From positions 3,843,001 through 3,907,000 of the forward strand of contig NZ_CP109067.1 in NCBI RefSeq assembly GCF_035917335.1: 64,000 bases of DNA, given 5' to 3'. The translations under genes were made by a program, and so were the position numbers. Under the pieces are notes generated by a model, which worked only from the letters and a program-made list of their open reading frames with translations, was not told the DNA's origin and did no database searches. Positions 53,441-61,958 of the stretch are shown piece by piece (positions within the stretch are counted from its first letter, which is position 1; every line of letters begins with the position of its first letter). This DNA is from Micromonospora sp. NBC_01813 (GTDB lineage: Bacteria > Actinomycetota > Actinomycetes > Mycobacteriales > Micromonosporaceae).

Positions 53441-54442
53441 TTGGAGTACGAGTTGGCGCAACCGTCCATTCCCGTGACATCGCCGCCGCCGGTGGAGATC
53501 GAGGAGCTGTTTCCTGAGCTGCGGGAGTTCGCGGCGACCGCGACCCGGCTGCACCCCCGGCCGGGTGATCCGGGCGTCGACGACAGCTCCGTCGGCGGGC
53601 CGCTGCGCTGGCCGGCCGGCGAGCCGTGGCCCTACTGCACCGACCAGGACCACTACGTCGACCAGTTGTTGACGCCCGACACGGTCCGCCGGAACCGCCA
53701 GGTCTACGCGGCGGCGAAGGCCCGCGCGGCGGCCACCGGGCAGAAGTACACGTTGACCGAAGCCGAGCAGGCCGAGGTGCCGGAGTTCGACTACACCGAG
53801 CCGCTGGAGTTGGCGAAGCAGCCGATCGCGTTGGTGCCGGTGGCCCAGCTGTACCGGCGCGACGTCCCGGACCTCGGCGGACCGCCGGACGCCGACCTGC
53901 TCCAGGTGCTCTGGTGTCCGCTGGATCATCCGGACGCCGGGTACAACCCTCGGGTCGAGCTGCGCTGGCGGCGGCTCGCCGACCTCGACGGCCAGTTGGA
54001 CTCGGTGCCCGAGCCGGTGGTGGTGAACGAGAACTATCTGCCGACGCCGTGCGTGGTGCACCCCGAGCCGGTCCGGGAGCACCAGTACGTCGACCTGCTG
54101 CCAGACAACCTCAAAACGCGGCTGTACGCCTGGGAGAAGCAGTCCGGTCTGCGTTACCAGAACGACTTCTCGCTGGCCCCCGGCTGGAAGGTCGGCGGTT
54201 TCGCCAACTGGTCGCTGTCGGACTGGCAGCCGGTCGACTGCACCGCGTGCGGCACACCGATGACGTTGCTGCTGACCGCCGACTCGGGCGAGCGCACCGG
54301 CAGCCAGCGGTGGCGGGCCACCGGCGAAGCGGCCGGCGCGCCGATGAACCCGGTCGACGTACTCATCGGTCGGGGTTATTCGTTGTACGTCTTCGTCTGT
54401 CCGACGTCGGCGACGCACCCGGCAGCGACCGCGATGCAGTGA
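53441..54442 (+). CDS. DUF1963-like protein, unknown
   Basis: This 333-residue protein has GGPLRWPAGEPWPYC, LVPVAQLYRRDVPDL and LQVLWCPLDHP, and a C-terminal GWKVGGFANWSLSDWQPVDCTACGTPMTLLLTADSGE, features of the YwqG/DUF1963 group. The CTAC pair could bind a metal. The function is unknown. Start TTG 53441 is uncertain, since no strong ribosome site precedes it; another TTG lies 12 bases downstream. Confidence 0.75.
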   Translation: MEYELAQPSIPVTSPPPVEIEELFPELREFAATATRLHPRPGDPGVDDSSVGGPLRWPAGEPWPYCTDQDHYVDQLLTPDTVRRNRQVYAAAKARAAATGQKYTLTEAEQAEVPEFDYTEPLELAKQPIALVPVAQLYRRDVPDLGGPPDADLLQVLWCPLDHPDAGYNPRVELRWRRLADLDGQLDSVPEPVVVNENYLPTPCVVHPEPVREHQYVDLLPDNLKTRLYAWEKQSGLRYQNDFSLAPGWKVGGFANWSLSDWQPVDCTACGTPMTLLLTADSGERTGSQRWRATGEAAGAPMNPVDVLIGRGYSLYVFVCPTSATHPAATAMQ

Positions 54443-54511
54443 GGTCAGCGTCCACCTCGACGTGCGCTGCTACGTTGAGCCGCGACGCAGTCCCGGTGCG
54501 ATGGAGGTCAA

Positions 54512-54865
54512 GTGGCCAGTCAAGGGTCGTTGCCGAGGCAGTTCGTGGACGGGTTCAACACCTGCGTGCTGAGGTTGCGGTCGTCGCGCCGGTGGGGTCG
54601 GCTGGTCCAACGACACATCACGATCGTCACCTACACCGGGCGCCGGTCGGGCCGCACGTTCAGCACCCCGGTCGGCTACCGCCGTACGGCCGGCACCGTC
54701 ACCATCGCTGTCAAGCTGCCGGACGCCAAGAAATGGTGGCGCAACTTCCTCGGCGACGGCGGCCCGCTCTCACTGCACCTTGACGGCGTCAACCGCCCCG
54801 GGCACGCCGTCGCCCGACGCGACGACCGGGGCCGGGTCACGGTCACCGTCGCCCTGGACAGCTGA
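54512..54865 (+). CDS. Ddn-like F420 nitroreductase-family protein
   Basis: This 117-residue protein has ITIVTYTGRRSGRTFSTPVGYRRTAGTVTIAV, WWRNFLGDGGPLSL and VTVTVALDS at the end, features of the DUF385/Ddn split-barrel family that can bind deazaflavin F420. GTG 54512 follows GGAGGT by 4 bases. Its last 96 bases overlap the convergent DUF3817 gene on the other strand. Confidence 0.82.
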   Translation: MASQGSLPRQFVDGFNTCVLRLRSSRRWGRLVQRHITIVTYTGRRSGRTFSTPVGYRRTAGTVTIAVKLPDAKKWWRNFLGDGGPLSLHLDGVNRPGHAVARRDDRGRVTVTVALDS

Positions 54866-55171
54866 CCTGACACTGGCCAGCATGCCGCGTCGGCGGGCCC
54901 ACCGCTCGAAGGCGAGCGTGGCGAACGGCGGCACCGCGCAGACCAGCGCCAGGACGGTGACCGGCACCCGCCACCGGTGCACCCAGGCCACGGCCAACGT
55001 GAGCAACCCGTACGCGGCGAAGAGCGCCCCGTGGATCGGCCCGAAGATCTGCACGCCGAGTTCGTTGCCGGGCGGCCCGTACTTGACCGCCATCCCGGCC
55101 AGCAGGCCCGCCCAGGAACACGCCTCCGCGATCGCCGTCACGACGAACAGCCGGGTCACCATCTCGCGCAT
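54770..55171 (-). CDS. DUF3817 membrane protein
   Basis: This 133-residue protein has three predicted membrane helices and the DUF3817 start MREMVTRLFVVTAIAEACSWAGLLAGM, YGPPGNELGVQIFGPIHGALFAAYGLLTLAVAW, WRVPVTVLALVCAVPPFATLAFERWARRRG. ATG 55169-55171 is used. The C-terminal 30 residues overlap the convergent Ddn-like gene in antisense. The function is unknown. It is divergent from the SDR gene, 60 bases away. Confidence 0.85.
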   Translation of the reverse strand: MREMVTRLFVVTAIAEACSWAGLLAGMAVKYGPPGNELGVQIFGPIHGALFAAYGLLTLAVAWVHRWRVPVTVLALVCAVPPFATLAFERWARRRGMLASVRSAVQGDGDRDPAPVVASGDGVPGAVDAVKVQ

Positions 55172-55231
55172 CCACTGGATGTTAGTGGCGCCGTTGACCT
55201 CAACCAGGGTTGACGTGCTCTGCTGTGCGCC

Positions 55232-55948
55232 ATGCAACTCGACGGACTACAGGTGGCGGTCAGCGGTGCCGCACGCGACACCGGGCGGCTGCTCGCCGAG
55301 GCTTTCGCCGCACGGGGCGCGCACGTCCACCTGTCGGCCCGCGATCTGGCCACGGCCGAGCAGGTCGCCGATCAGATCAGCCGTCGTGGTCCGGGCCGCG
55401 CCGACGCGTACCGCTGCGACCTGGCCGAGCCGGCGTCGGTACGCGCGTTCGCCGCAGCGCTCTGCGACCGGTCCGGCCACCTCGATGTCCTGATCAACAA
55501 CGGTGCCGGCTACCTCGCTGGCGCCGACCTCGGCGAGGTGCCAGACTCCGACATCGTCGAGGCGATCTCCGGCGCGGCCACCGGCACCCTGCTGCTGACC
55601 AAGCATCTGCTGCCGCTGCTGCGCCGCTCCGCCCGCCCGGACATCGTCAACCTGATCTCCGCCTGCGGCACGGCCGGCCATCACCGGTCCGACGCGCACC
55701 CGGCCTTCTACGCGGCCAAGCACGCCCAGGCCGGGCTCGCCGGCATCCTGTCCCATCGGTTACGACCGGAAGGGATCCGGGTGATCTCCCTCTTCCCACC
55801 GGACTTCGTGCAGGTCGGCCCAAGGGACGCGGCCAACGACCTGACCGCCAGCTCGGTGGTCGACTGCGTGCTGTTCGCGGTGGGCCAGCCGAGGGACTGC
55901 TTCATCAGCGAGTTTCGGTTCGAGCAGCTGCGACCGGCGAACGGCTAG
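55232..55948 (+). CDS. Short-chain dehydrogenase/reductase
   Basis: This 238-residue SDR has the coenzyme motif SGAARDTGRLLAEAF in place of TGxxxGxG, DLAEPAS, LINNGAGYL, the catalytic Ser in NLISACG and YxxxK in FYAAKHAQAG. The altered glycine motif suggests NADP(H) preference or a changed site. The substrate is unknown. Its end overlaps the convergent MmcQ-like gene by 44 bases. Confidence 0.88.
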   Translation: MQLDGLQVAVSGAARDTGRLLAEAFAARGAHVHLSARDLATAEQVADQISRRGPGRADAYRCDLAEPASVRAFAAALCDRSGHLDVLINNGAGYLAGADLGEVPDSDIVEAISGAATGTLLLTKHLLPLLRRSARPDIVNLISACGTAGHHRSDAHPAFYAAKHAQAGLAGILSHRLRPEGIRVISLFPPDFVQVGPRDAANDLTASSVVDCVLFAVGQPRDCFISEFRFEQLRPANG

Positions 55949-56330
55949 CTCCGACCGCACCGGCGTCGTCGTCGACGTCCGCGGCGAGCTGCTCCGGGGC
56001 GCGCATCCGCCAGGCGTCGGTGACCAGCTCGGCGAGCCGGTCAACGTCGACGTGCTCCAGCCGGAGCATCACCATCGGCAGGCCGCCGTAGCCGGGGGTG
56101 GTGAAGAACAGGTCGGGCTCGCCGAGCAGCAGGGCCTGCTTCTCTGCCTCGTCGCCGACGTACAGCACGGCGATGTCGGTGCGGATGACCCGGGGCCGGC
56201 CCGGCTCGCGCTCCGGGTAGGACCAGACGAAGCCCTTGCCGGCGACCCGGAAGTCGAACCCGTCGCTGTCGATCTCGACGACCTGCGGCAGCGCCAACGC
56301 GAGCCGGCGGACGTCGTCGGCGTCAGCCAT
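55905..56330 (-). CDS. MmcQ/YjbR-family protein
   Basis: This 141-residue protein starts MADADDVRRLALALPQVVEIDSDGFDFRVAGKGFVWSYPERE and has RTDIAVLYVGDEAEKQALLLGEPDLFFTTPGYGGLPMVMLRLEHVDVDRLAELVTDAWRMRAP, a typical MmcQ/YjbR fold (CyaY-like DNA-binding). The C-terminal 25 residues are extra. The function is unknown. ATG 56330 is used. Confidence 0.88.
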   Translation of the reverse strand: MADADDVRRLALALPQVVEIDSDGFDFRVAGKGFVWSYPEREPGRPRVIRTDIAVLYVGDEAEKQALLLGEPDLFFTTPGYGGLPMVMLRLEHVDVDRLAELVTDAWRMRAPEQLAADVDDDAGAVGASRSPVAAARTETR

Positions 56331-56370
56331 CGAAACCTCTTGGCACCACCGGTAGCCGCATGGAAACAGG

Positions 56371-57156
56371 TTAGCCATCCGCCTTCGTCGCCACCACGAA
56401 CACCCGCCGGAACGCGAAGGCGACAAGTCCGTCGTCGATGGGGTACCGCAGGGCCAACTGTTCGCCGAGTCGCTGGCGGAACGCGGCCCACTCGCCGTCG
56501 TCGAGGGCGGCCCGGACCGGCCGCGCGGCCGTCCCCTCGACCCACGACAGCACCGGATGCGCCGTCGGTTCGGCGTCACCGGCCGGCAGCAGATGCAGGT
56601 ACGTGGTCTCCCACGCGTCGACCGTGCAGCCGTACTGCAGCAGCAGGGTCGCGTACCCGGCCGGGTCGAGCACCGCGTCGCCGCCCCGGATGGCCGGCAG
56701 CCGCGACCGCCACCGCGGATCGGCGGCGACCGTACGGATGGCCTGGTGCGACGGGGCGTCGAAGTTGCCCGGCACCTGGAACGCGAGCACCGCGCCGGGC
56801 CGCAACCGGGCCGCCCACCGCTGGATCAACGCGGGATGTCCGGGCACCCACTGCAGCACCGCGTTGCAGACGACGACGTCGGTGTCCGGGGCGGGATTCC
56901 AGTCGCTCACGTCGGCGATGTCGAACCGGACCGGTGACCCGAGCGCGCGGGCGGCGGCGATCATCTCGGCCGACGAGTCGAGCCCGGTCACCGTGGCACC
57001 CGGCCAGCGGTCCGCCAGGTGGACCGTCAGGGTCCCCGGGCCGCAGCCGAGGTCGACGAGCACCGCCGGATCGTCGACGGCGACCCTGGCCAGCAGATCG
57101 ACGAACGGACGCGAACGGTGGTCGGAAAAACGCAGATAGCTGGTCGGATCCCACAT
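56371..57156 (-). CDS. tam: Trans-aconitate 2-methyltransferase
   Basis: This 261-residue SAM methyltransferase starts MWDPTSYLRFSDHRSRPFVDLLARV, the Tam signature, with DLGCGPGT, GLDSSAEMI, DIADVSDWNPAPDTDVVVCNAVLQWVPGH and the C-terminal region of the family. It methylates trans-aconitate, the isomer that inhibits aconitase. A GTG immediately before the ATG (57159) is an alternative start. It follows the GNAT gene by 11 bases. Confidence 0.92.
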   Translation of the reverse strand: MWDPTSYLRFSDHRSRPFVDLLARVAVDDPAVLVDLGCGPGTLTVHLADRWPGATVTGLDSSAEMIAAARALGSPVRFDIADVSDWNPAPDTDVVVCNAVLQWVPGHPALIQRWAARLRPGAVLAFQVPGNFDAPSHQAIRTVAADPRWRSRLPAIRGGDAVLDPAGYATLLLQYGCTVDAWETTYLHLLPAGDAEPTAHPVLSWVEGTAARPVRAALDDGEWAAFRQRLGEQLALRYPIDDGLVAFAFRRVFVVATKADG

Positions 57157-57167
57157 CACGACCTACC

Positions 57168-57776
57168 TCAAGGCCGTACGAATGTTCCGCTCTCACGGTA
57201 CGCGGCCCACTCGTCGGCGAGCATCGCGAAGTCGAGTTCCGTGCTCCATTCGCCTTTGAACAGCCCGCTGCGCACCAGCCGGGCCTCCTGGCGCATGCCC
57301 AGACGCCGGGCGAGCCGGGCCGACGGCTCGTTGCGTTCGTCGATCCGGGCAACGATCCGGTGCAGGCCGAGCTGGTCGAAGCCCAACCCCAACAGTGCGT
57401 ACGCCGCCTCGGTGGCGTAGCCGTGGCCGGCCGAATCGGGGTGTACGACGTATCCGATCTCGCCGCCACGGTGGGTGCGGCTGCGCCAGAAGAGCACCAC
57501 GTCGCCGATCAGTCGGCCGGTCGCGGCGACCTCGATGCCGAGGGTCAGTGCCTGGCCTTCGTCGGTCAGGCCGTGGTTGGCCCAGACGGTGGCCAGCCGG
57601 CCGACGATGTCGTCGCGGGTCATCGGCTCGAATGGCACGTACCGGCAGACGTCTGGCTGGCTGCGGTAGCTGAGCAGTGCGTCGACGTCGTCGCCGGTGA
57701 GCGGGCGCAGCAGCAGCCGCCCGGTGCGTACCGGATAGTCGGGGTGCAGGGCGGGCTGCTGCGGGGTCGACACCAC
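57168..57776 (-). CDS. GNAT acetyltransferase (RimJ/RimL type)
   Basis: This 202-residue protein has TGRLLLRPLTGDDVDALLSYRSQPDVCRYVPFEPMTRD, GDVVLFWRSRTHRGGEIGYVVHPDSAGHGYATEAAYALLGLGFDQLGLHRIVARIDERNEPSARLARRLGMRQEARLV. The acetyl-CoA loop is SAGHGYA. The substrate could be a ribosomal protein or small amine. It is upstream of tam with 11 bases between them. Confidence 0.9.
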   Translation of the reverse strand: MVSTPQQPALHPDYPVRTGRLLLRPLTGDDVDALLSYRSQPDVCRYVPFEPMTRDDIVGRLATVWANHGLTDEGQALTLGIEVAATGRLIGDVVLFWRSRTHRGGEIGYVVHPDSAGHGYATEAAYALLGLGFDQLGLHRIVARIDERNEPSARLARRLGMRQEARLVRSGLFKGEWSTELDFAMLADEWAAYRESGTFVRP

Positions 57777-57814
57777 CCCATCCTGCCAGCCAGGCCCGAC
57801 GTTCCAGCCGATGG

Positions 57815-58564
57815 TTACGCCGGCAGGCGGTATACGGAGATGTGCGAGGTCGACTCGGCGGTGAACTCGGCACCCGACCAGTCGGCGTGCCGGCTTTCCA
57901 GCTCGAAGCCGGCCAGCTGCGCCATCAGGTCCATCTCGGACGGCCAGATGTAGCGGTGCGGGCTCCGGAACAGGCTCACCTGGCCCTGGTGGTCGATCCG
58001 GAAGTGGTACGACACCAGCTGCTGGGCGAGCAGGTCGTAGGCGTCCAGGCCGACGTAGCTGTCGTCGGCGTGGAAGACGGTGGCCGGCTGGCCGGGCGGC
58101 AACGTGCGCAGTTGCGGCACTTCGAGCTCGACCAGGAACCGCCCGCCGGGGGCGAGGTGGCGGGCGGCGTTGCGGAAACAGGCGACCTGCTCGGCCTGGC
58201 TGAGCAGGTTGGAGATGGTGTTGTAGACCAGATAGACCAGGCGGTACGCACCCGGTGCGGTGGCGGTGGCCATGTCTCCGACGACCACGGCGATCTCGTC
58301 CTCGCTCGCTTTGGTCCGCAGTTGTGCCACCATCGGCCGGGACAGCTCGATGCCGGTCACCGGGACCCCACGGCGGGACAGCGGGACCGCGACCCGGCCG
58401 GTGCCGACGGCGAACTCCAACGCCGGACCGCCGTCGGCCAACTCGACGAGGCGGTCCACGGTCGGCTCGAGTGTCTCGGCAGCGAACATGCCCTCGCCCG
58501 GGGTGTCGTAGTGCCGGGCGGCCTCGTCGGTCCAGATCTCGTCCTGCCGCATGCCGTCCACCAT
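57815..58564 (-). CDS. Class I SAM-dependent methyltransferase
   Basis: This 249-residue protein has the motif ALEFAVGTGRVAVPLSRRGVPVTGIELSRPMVAQLRTKA and GDMATATAPGAYRLVYLVYNTISNLLSQAEQVACFRNAARHLAPGGRFLVELEVPQL, a Methyltransf_11/25-type fold. The substrate is unknown. Starts at 58564 and 58552 are both possible. It is divergent from the membrane protein gene at 58710. Confidence 0.88.
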   Translation of the reverse strand: MVDGMRQDEIWTDEAARHYDTPGEGMFAAETLEPTVDRLVELADGGPALEFAVGTGRVAVPLSRRGVPVTGIELSRPMVAQLRTKASEDEIAVVVGDMATATAPGAYRLVYLVYNTISNLLSQAEQVACFRNAARHLAPGGRFLVELEVPQLRTLPPGQPATVFHADDSYVGLDAYDLLAQQLVSYHFRIDHQGQVSLFRSPHRYIWPSEMDLMAQLAGFELESRHADWSGAEFTAESTSHISVYRLPA

Positions 58565-58709
58565 CCCGCTCGCCGAACTGCCCAGTCCAGTGGTTTTCCG
58601 GCGACCACCAACCGACAGAATGAGACGCAGGTCACTAACGAGGAAGAACCGGGGACCGCTACGGAGCCGTCTTGCCGGGTGTGAACATCAACGAAGCGGT
58701 GGCAGGGCG

Positions 58710-60029
58710 ATGATTGGGCGGGTCTTCTTCGTGGAGGTGCGGCGGACCGCCGCGCTGTGGTTCGGCGTCGGGCTGGCCCTCGCGGCGGCATGGCTCACCG
58801 CCGACCCGGAACGCTGGGACGGTGCCTGGATGGCGACGGTCCTCGCCCACCACACCAGCCTGGACCTGCTGTGGCCGCTCGCGCTCGCCGCCGGTGTCTG
58901 GCAGGGCCGCCGCGACCACGTCGCCCGGATCAGTGACCAGATCGCCAGCACGCCGCGACCCGGGCTGGCCAGGGTGGCGCCGCAGGCGATGGTGATCGCC
59001 GGTTGCCTGGCCGGCGGGTACGCAGGTGGGCTGCTCGACGGGCTCGGCCGGGCACTGCTGGCCGCCACCTACCACCCACCGGGCTCGTACTGGCCGTTGT
59101 TCACCGGCACGCTCAGCGTCGCCGCCGCCGGGCTGCTCGGCCTCGGCGTCGGCCGGCTGCTGCCGTCGCGACTCACCGCTCCGCTGATCGTCATCGGCTA
59201 TCTGGCCGTCATGATCGTCGGGTCGTACTGGTGGGCGGACACCAACGGGTCGGGGTTCCTGCTCAGCCCTTCCTACCTGGGCGAAACCGACGCGTACTCC
59301 ATGATCGACGGCCGGACCATCGCGGGCAAGGCGGTGTGGTTCGCCGCCCTCGCCGCGACCGGTTGGGCGCTGTACGCCGCGACCACCGGTCGGTCGCGAC
59401 TGCTCGCCGTACTCCCGAGTGTGGTCGGCCTGGTCGTGGCGCTGGCGGTGCTCCCGTCGTCCAGTGCCGCCGCCCGCCAGGACCCGCAGGCGGTCGAACT
59501 TGTCTGCGCCGACGGGGCGCCCCGGGTCTGTGTGACCCGGCTGCACGAGCCAGCGCTGCCGCAGATCGTCGAGCCGGCCCGGCGGGCGCTGGCCATGCTG
59601 AGCCGGCTGCCCAACGCACCGACCGAGGTCGTCGAGGAGCCCAGCCCGCACGGCACCCGGATCACCCAGCGTCGCGAGACCGTCCACTTCGAGTTTGCCG
59701 TGCACGGCGACGGCACGGTGGTGACCGGTCTGGAGTCGATGGAGGCGCTGATCCTCGACGGCGCCGGGACGTGGGCCTGCGGTGCCGCCGCGACTGACGT
59801 CGAGGGTTGGGAGCCGATCCAGGCGGCCCGCGCCGCCGCCGGCCTGTGGTTGCAGGGCCGGGACGCCGGACCGGACGAGTTCTGGGACCCGGTCCAGGGG
59901 ATGGTCGAGGAGGCGTTGGCGAACCTGCGGGCGTTGCCCGAGCAGGAGCAGTTGGCCCGGGTCGCCGCGCTGCGGGAGGCTGCGCTCGACTGCCGACCGG
60001 ATCTGTACGAGGTGCTGACCGGCGCCTGA
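58710..60029 (+). CDS. Multi-helix membrane protein with C-terminal soluble domain, unknown
   Basis: This 439-residue protein has about six or seven membrane helices in the first 250 residues (RRTAALWFGVGLALAAAWLT; PLIVIGYLAVMIVGSYWWA), then a soluble part with cysteines (ELVCADGAPRVCVTRLHEPALPQIVEPARRALAMLSRLPN). The pattern resembles ABC-2 type permeases, but no ATPase gene follows or precedes it. An ATG at 58710 overlaps a preceding 11-codon GTG-started frame (ATGA), which may be a coupling leader. Confidence 0.7.
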   Translation: MIGRVFFVEVRRTAALWFGVGLALAAAWLTADPERWDGAWMATVLAHHTSLDLLWPLALAAGVWQGRRDHVARISDQIASTPRPGLARVAPQAMVIAGCLAGGYAGGLLDGLGRALLAATYHPPGSYWPLFTGTLSVAAAGLLGLGVGRLLPSRLTAPLIVIGYLAVMIVGSYWWADTNGSGFLLSPSYLGETDAYSMIDGRTIAGKAVWFAALAATGWALYAATTGRSRLLAVLPSVVGLVVALAVLPSSSAAARQDPQAVELVCADGAPRVCVTRLHEPALPQIVEPARRALAMLSRLPNAPTEVVEEPSPHGTRITQRRETVHFEFAVHGDGTVVTGLESMEALILDGAGTWACGAAATDVEGWEPIQAARAAAGLWLQGRDAGPDEFWDPVQGMVEEALANLRALPEQEQLARVAALREAALDCRPDLYEVLTGA

Positions 60030-60053
60030 CGCCGATCCTGGCACAGTGATTGA

Positions 60054-61163
60054 ATGCATGAGGAGCTCGATCGACCGGCGTCGCTGCCCGACGCCGGCGA
60101 CAGCGACCGTGGCCGCGAGGTTCGGCACCGTACGGTCCGCGCGAACCTGGCCGCGCTCGACGACGCAGACCTGACCGACCTGCTGTCCCGAGCGGCGCCG
60201 CTCGGGACCGGTATCGGTGGCACGACGGCGACGGTGTCGATCGCCGGAGTACCGGTGTTCGTCAAACGGATCCCGCTGACCGACCTGGAGCAGCGGCCGG
60301 AACACGTCGGCTCCACCCGCAACATCTTCGAGCTACCCACCTTCTACCAGCATGGATTCGGCTCCACCGGCTTCGGCGCGTGGCGGGAGCTGGCGGCGCA
60401 CCGGATGGCGTCGGACTGGGTACGGCAGGGTCGCTTCGCCGGCTTTCCGCTCCTGTACCACTGGCGCAGCCTGCCGCAGCGGCCGGCACCGATGACACCG
60501 GCCGCGACCGAGACCTGGGTACGCAGGTGGGGCGGTTCCGCGGCGGTCCGCCGCCGACTCACCGCGATCAATGAGGCATCGGCCAGCCTCGTGTTGTTCA
60601 TGGAGTACGTCCCACACCGGTTGGATATCTGGCTGGCTGATCAGGCCAGTTCGGAAGAACGGGCCGTCGCCGCGTACGACATGGTCGACCGGTCGCTGCA
60701 TGACATGAGCCAGTTCATGTCCACCCACGGATTCGTGCACTTCGACGCGCATCTCCGTAACCTGCTGACCGACGGTCGGCGGATCTACCTCGCTGACTTC
60801 GGGCTGGCGGTCCATGCCGGATTCGACCTGACCCCGGCGGAGTCCGGCTTCCTCGAACAGCACCGCAACTACGACCGGTGCTATACCGCCACCCAGTTCA
60901 CCTTCTGGCTGATCGGGAACGTGTTCGCAACGGCCTGGCCGGACAGTCTTGCCTATCTGCGGGAGAACCGCGCCGCCGGCTACCCCGAACTGCCGGCGGC
61001 GGCCCGGGCGCTGGTGCAGCGGCACGCACGGATCGCCGAACTCATGGGGAGCTTCTGGCGCCGGATGGAGCTGGACCGGACCACGCCGTACCCGTATATC
61101 GAACTCGACGAGGCGCTCACGGCGCCTGACGCCGATCCGCTGAGGCAAGTCGACAGTAGCTGA
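60054..61163 (+). CDS. Protein-kinase-like protein, unknown substrate
   Basis: This 369-residue protein has kinase-fold motifs: a lysine in VPVFVKRIPL (K71), the catalytic loop GFVHFDAHLRNLL (H229, D231, N236) and YLADFGLAVH (D248). The order fits the lipopolysaccharide/aminoglycoside-type or eukaryotic-like kinase groups. The substrate is unknown. It starts at ATG 60054, 6 bases after CACAGT, and may form a unit with the membrane genes on both sides. Confidence 0.8.
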   Translation: MHEELDRPASLPDAGDSDRGREVRHRTVRANLAALDDADLTDLLSRAAPLGTGIGGTTATVSIAGVPVFVKRIPLTDLEQRPEHVGSTRNIFELPTFYQHGFGSTGFGAWRELAAHRMASDWVRQGRFAGFPLLYHWRSLPQRPAPMTPAATETWVRRWGGSAAVRRRLTAINEASASLVLFMEYVPHRLDIWLADQASSEERAVAAYDMVDRSLHDMSQFMSTHGFVHFDAHLRNLLTDGRRIYLADFGLAVHAGFDLTPAESGFLEQHRNYDRCYTATQFTFWLIGNVFATAWPDSLAYLRENRAAGYPELPAAARALVQRHARIAELMGSFWRRMELDRTTPYPYIELDEALTAPDADPLRQVDSS

Positions 61164-61179
61164 CACGGATAATGGCACG

Positions 61180-61818
61180 ATGGCGTCGACATCCGATGGT
61201 TCCCCGGGCGTACCCGCGCGAAGCCGTGCCCGGTTGCCGCTGCTGGCGATCCTCGCAACGTGGGCGCTGCTGGCTGTCACCAATCTGTTCGGCATCCCGC
61301 TCGCCAGCCTGTGGCTGATCGGCCTGGCCTGGTACACGACGGCATGGCTACTCACCGTAGCCGTCACGTTCGGTGCCGCCCACCTTCTGTGGAGGCGGCA
61401 CCGACGTCGACTCGCGGTGGCAGGACTGGCCGCAGCGGCGCTGGCCGGGGTTGGCGTCGTCGCTGTGGACTGGAACTCGATGTACGCCCACGGTTGGTTC
61501 CGGCTGCACCGCAGCGACTTCGCGGTAGTGGCCGGCCTCGCCGACCGAGGCGAACTCGATACCGACGAGTTCTACGGTCGGCCGCTTCCGGAGCCGTTGC
61601 GACACCTGTCGGTCAACGAACGGGCGGCTTGGATCCATTCCTTCGACGGCGATCAGAAGCTTCTGTTCGTCCCGGCTTGGATCGGTCTGCTGGATGGAGC
61701 AGGTGGTTTCGCATACCATCCGGCGTCGCCGCCGGACACCGCAGTGCGATACCACTGTTTCGGTGATCCGTGCCAGGTCGGGTCGGCGTTCGGCGACGGG
61801 TGGTACCGGGTCGGCTGA
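61180..61818 (+). CDS. Membrane protein with C-terminal exported domain, unknown
   Basis: This 212-residue protein has two or three membrane helices in residues 15-95 (LPLLAILATWALLAVTNLFG; LIGLAWYTTAWLLTVAVTFGAAHLL; LAVAGLAAAALAGVGVVAV), then a soluble domain (DRGELDTDEFYGRPLPEPLRHLSVNERAAWIHSF) ending with two cysteines (YHCFGDPCQVGSAFG). ATG 61180 follows GATAAT by 6 bases. The function is unknown. It lies 16 bases after the kinase-like gene. Confidence 0.7.
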   Translation: MASTSDGSPGVPARSRARLPLLAILATWALLAVTNLFGIPLASLWLIGLAWYTTAWLLTVAVTFGAAHLLWRRHRRRLAVAGLAAAALAGVGVVAVDWNSMYAHGWFRLHRSDFAVVAGLADRGELDTDEFYGRPLPEPLRHLSVNERAAWIHSFDGDQKLLFVPAWIGLLDGAGGFAYHPASPPDTAVRYHCFGDPCQVGSAFGDGWYRVG

Positions 61819-61958
61819 CCGGCGGCGACGATCCCTGGTGTCGCAAGGTGAGGGGTTGACGGCAGGGAGTCACCAACATCACGATGGTCGCCGACAGCGT
61901 TCCACGATCTTCGATGCCAACCCGGTTGATCCCGGCCCTGCGATCCAGGAGACGATCG

